DNA from: Synergistaceae bacterium | GTDB taxonomy: Bacteria > Synergistota > Synergistia > Synergistales > Synergistaceae | Length of the DNA stretch: 5,978 nt | Reading direction: 5' to 3' | Assembly (NCBI GenBank): GCA_028702015.1 | Contig: JAQVPO010000087.1 | Location: 1 to 5,978, forward strand | Shown: piece by piece, positions 5,551 to 5,978 of the stretch | Layout: every line of letters starts with the position of its first letter | Numbering within the stretch: the first letter of the stretch is position 1 | Notes under the pieces: generated by a model | What the model was told of the DNA's origin: nothing | What the model saw: the letters and a program-made list of their open reading frames with translations, nothing else | The model's database searches: none | Position numbers and translations under genes: made by a program

Positions 5551-5808
5551 CGAAGAAGTGGATATCAAACTGTTTCATGCGCCTACAGAGAGCGGGGTAT
5601 GGTGAGAACCCTGCGGAAAGGCAGAGCAGCAAATGGACCACCGAGGGCGAGGTCAAAGGTGAAAGCTGAGTATCCGAGACGTATGCCGGCGTGAACGGCA
5701 GGGTGTGTGACTGCACATCCGTTTGAGCGGGTCCGGTTCGGATCAACTAAGGTGGTACCGCAGATGTAATATATCTGTCCTTTGAATTTTCAAGGGGCAG
5801 ATATTTTT
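5551..5808 (+). promoter_or_regulatory. T-box riboswitch with UGG (tryptophan) specifier
   Basis: This leader RNA binds a specific tRNA and lets transcription continue when that tRNA is uncharged. Stem I base: GTGG (5558-5561) pairs with CCAC (5638-5641), next to GAAGAA and CGAG elements of the kink-turn type. Above the specifier loop CTGTT (5570-5574) pairs with AGCAG. The distal part shows ACAGAGAGC (5585-5593) and the hairpin CGGGGT/ACCCTG around ATGGTGAGA, the usual AG bulge and apical loop. The 3' side of the specifier loop reads CAAATGGA, so the specifier is TGG at 5634-5636, followed by the usual A. CTGAGTA (5666-5672) and the hairpin TGCCG/CGGCA (5684-5700) follow, then a stem III candidate (5730-5744). 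The T-box sequence AAGGTGGTACCGCAG (5749-5763) forms the antiterminator: AAGG with CCTT (5779-5782), bulge TGGTACC (5753-5759), GCAGAT (5760-5765) with ATCTGT (5773-5778). That structure excludes the terminator. It should switch the gene at 5891 on when tryptophan is short. Confidence 0.93.
5771..5808 (+). terminator. Regulated intrinsic terminator of the T-box leader
   Basis: ATATCTG TCCTTTGA (5771-5785) pairs with TCAAGGGG CAGATAT (5790-5804) around a 4-nt ATTT loop, giving a continuous 15-bp stem with two G-U pairs, followed by a U-run (5804-5808). Its 5' arm contains both 3' halves of the antiterminator (5773-5782), so the two structures are mutually exclusive. This is the default OFF conformation when the tRNA is charged. 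Confidence 0.92.
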
Positions 5809-5890
5809 ATTATAGAGTGCTGTATCGCGGGAAACACATGACAGAGTTGCAAGAGAAGAGAGCAGTTCAGACGAGAGAGGAATGGTAATT

Positions 5891-5978
5891 ATGGAGCAGA
5901 GAAGAGAAGTAAAAGAGCAGAGAATTGTAACGGTTGAAAAGAAAGAGGGGCTTTCAATCTCAGATGTCCTCCTTGTAG
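5891..5978 (+). CDS. T-box-controlled gene, N-terminal fragment (product not identified; possibly a tryptophan transporter)
   Basis: Only 29 codons are visible before the window ends. The protein opens with a strongly charged segment, MEQRREVKEQRIVTVEKKEG (1-20), followed by LSISDVLLV, which could be the start of a membrane helix. The ATG at 5891-5893 has GAGAGG (5875-5880) about 10 nt upstream. An earlier in-frame ATG at 5882-5884 touches that site and is less likely. The Trp-specific leader immediately upstream is the main clue: such leaders control tryptophan biosynthesis, tryptophanyl-tRNA synthetase or tryptophan uptake. The start does not look like TrpS, which begins almost directly with its Rossmann domain. 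A short charged cytoplasmic tail followed by a hydrophobic stretch fits an ECF/TrpP-type or other Trp transporter, but this is inference from very little sequence. Confidence 0.6.
   Translation, partial: MEQRREVKEQRIVTVEKKEGLSISDVLLV

Noticed and set aside
5577..5669. A 30-codon frame inside the T-box leader whose single Trp codon is exactly the TGG specifier, resembling a Trp attenuator leader peptide
   Set aside because: No ribosome site precedes the ATG, there is only one Trp codon, and the whole stretch is explained by T-box stem I and following structure. The in-frame TGG is most likely coincidence.
5477..5746. 89-codon minus-strand frame across the T-box region
   Set aside because: It is antisense to a structured RNA with clear function, with no ribosome site or recognisable family.
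1..5978. CRISPR arrays, insertion sequences, tRNA or rRNA genes, phage or toxin-antitoxin modules
   Set aside because: No regularly spaced repeats, terminal inverted repeats with a transposase, cloverleaf sequences or defence-type domains were found.

Overview
The window reads as chromosomal DNA from a diderm (outer-membrane-bearing) anaerobe of moderate G+C. Two kinds of evidence point that way. The left end carries an ArnT/ArnB-type pair of lipid A-modifying genes, which implies lipopolysaccharide. The right end carries a T-box leader RNA, which is most familiar from Firmicutes. The middle carries accessory genes for selenium-dependent molybdenum hydroxylases, typical of anaerobes that degrade purines or amino acids. 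Synergistota or a diderm Firmicute (Negativicutes-like) would fit. This is inference from gene content; no rRNA or marker gene is present.

Layout, left to right. Positions 1-548 (minus, cut by the window edge): DegT-family PLP aminotransferase closest to ArnB. Positions 538-2214 (minus): ArnT-like membrane glycosyltransferase, whose 3' end overlaps the aminotransferase start. Positions 2230-2423: intergenic region with the intrinsic terminator of the next gene and possible promoter elements for arnT. Positions 2424-3797 (minus): NCS2/NAT-family nucleobase (probably xanthine/urate) permease. Positions 3798-3898: its control region, with a TATAAT box inside an inverted repeat and, just downstream, a perfect LacI-family-type 14-bp operator. 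Positions 3899-4477 (minus): MocA-like molybdopterin cytidylyltransferase. Positions 4474-5271 (minus): YqeC-type selenium-dependent hydroxylase accessory protein, sharing an ATGA overlap with mocA. Positions 5272-5890: long divergent intergenic region. Its right half is a complete T-box riboswitch (plus strand) with a readable UGG (Trp) specifier, an antiterminator and a competing terminator. Positions 5891-5978 (plus): first 29 codons of the T-box-controlled gene, cut by the window edge.

The genes form three groups. yqeC, mocA and the permease form a purine/molybdenum-hydroxylase module: the first two probably mature a selenium- and molybdenum-cofactor-dependent hydroxylase encoded elsewhere, and the permease imports a purine substrate. 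The arnT-arnB pair belongs to 4-amino-4-deoxy-L-arabinose decoration of lipid A. The T-box gene is an independent, divergently transcribed tryptophan-responsive unit, plausibly uptake or biosynthesis of tryptophan. I see no clearly unprecedented system. The most informative signals are regulatory: the Trp T-box and its UGGU bulge, and the LacI-type operator in front of the permease.
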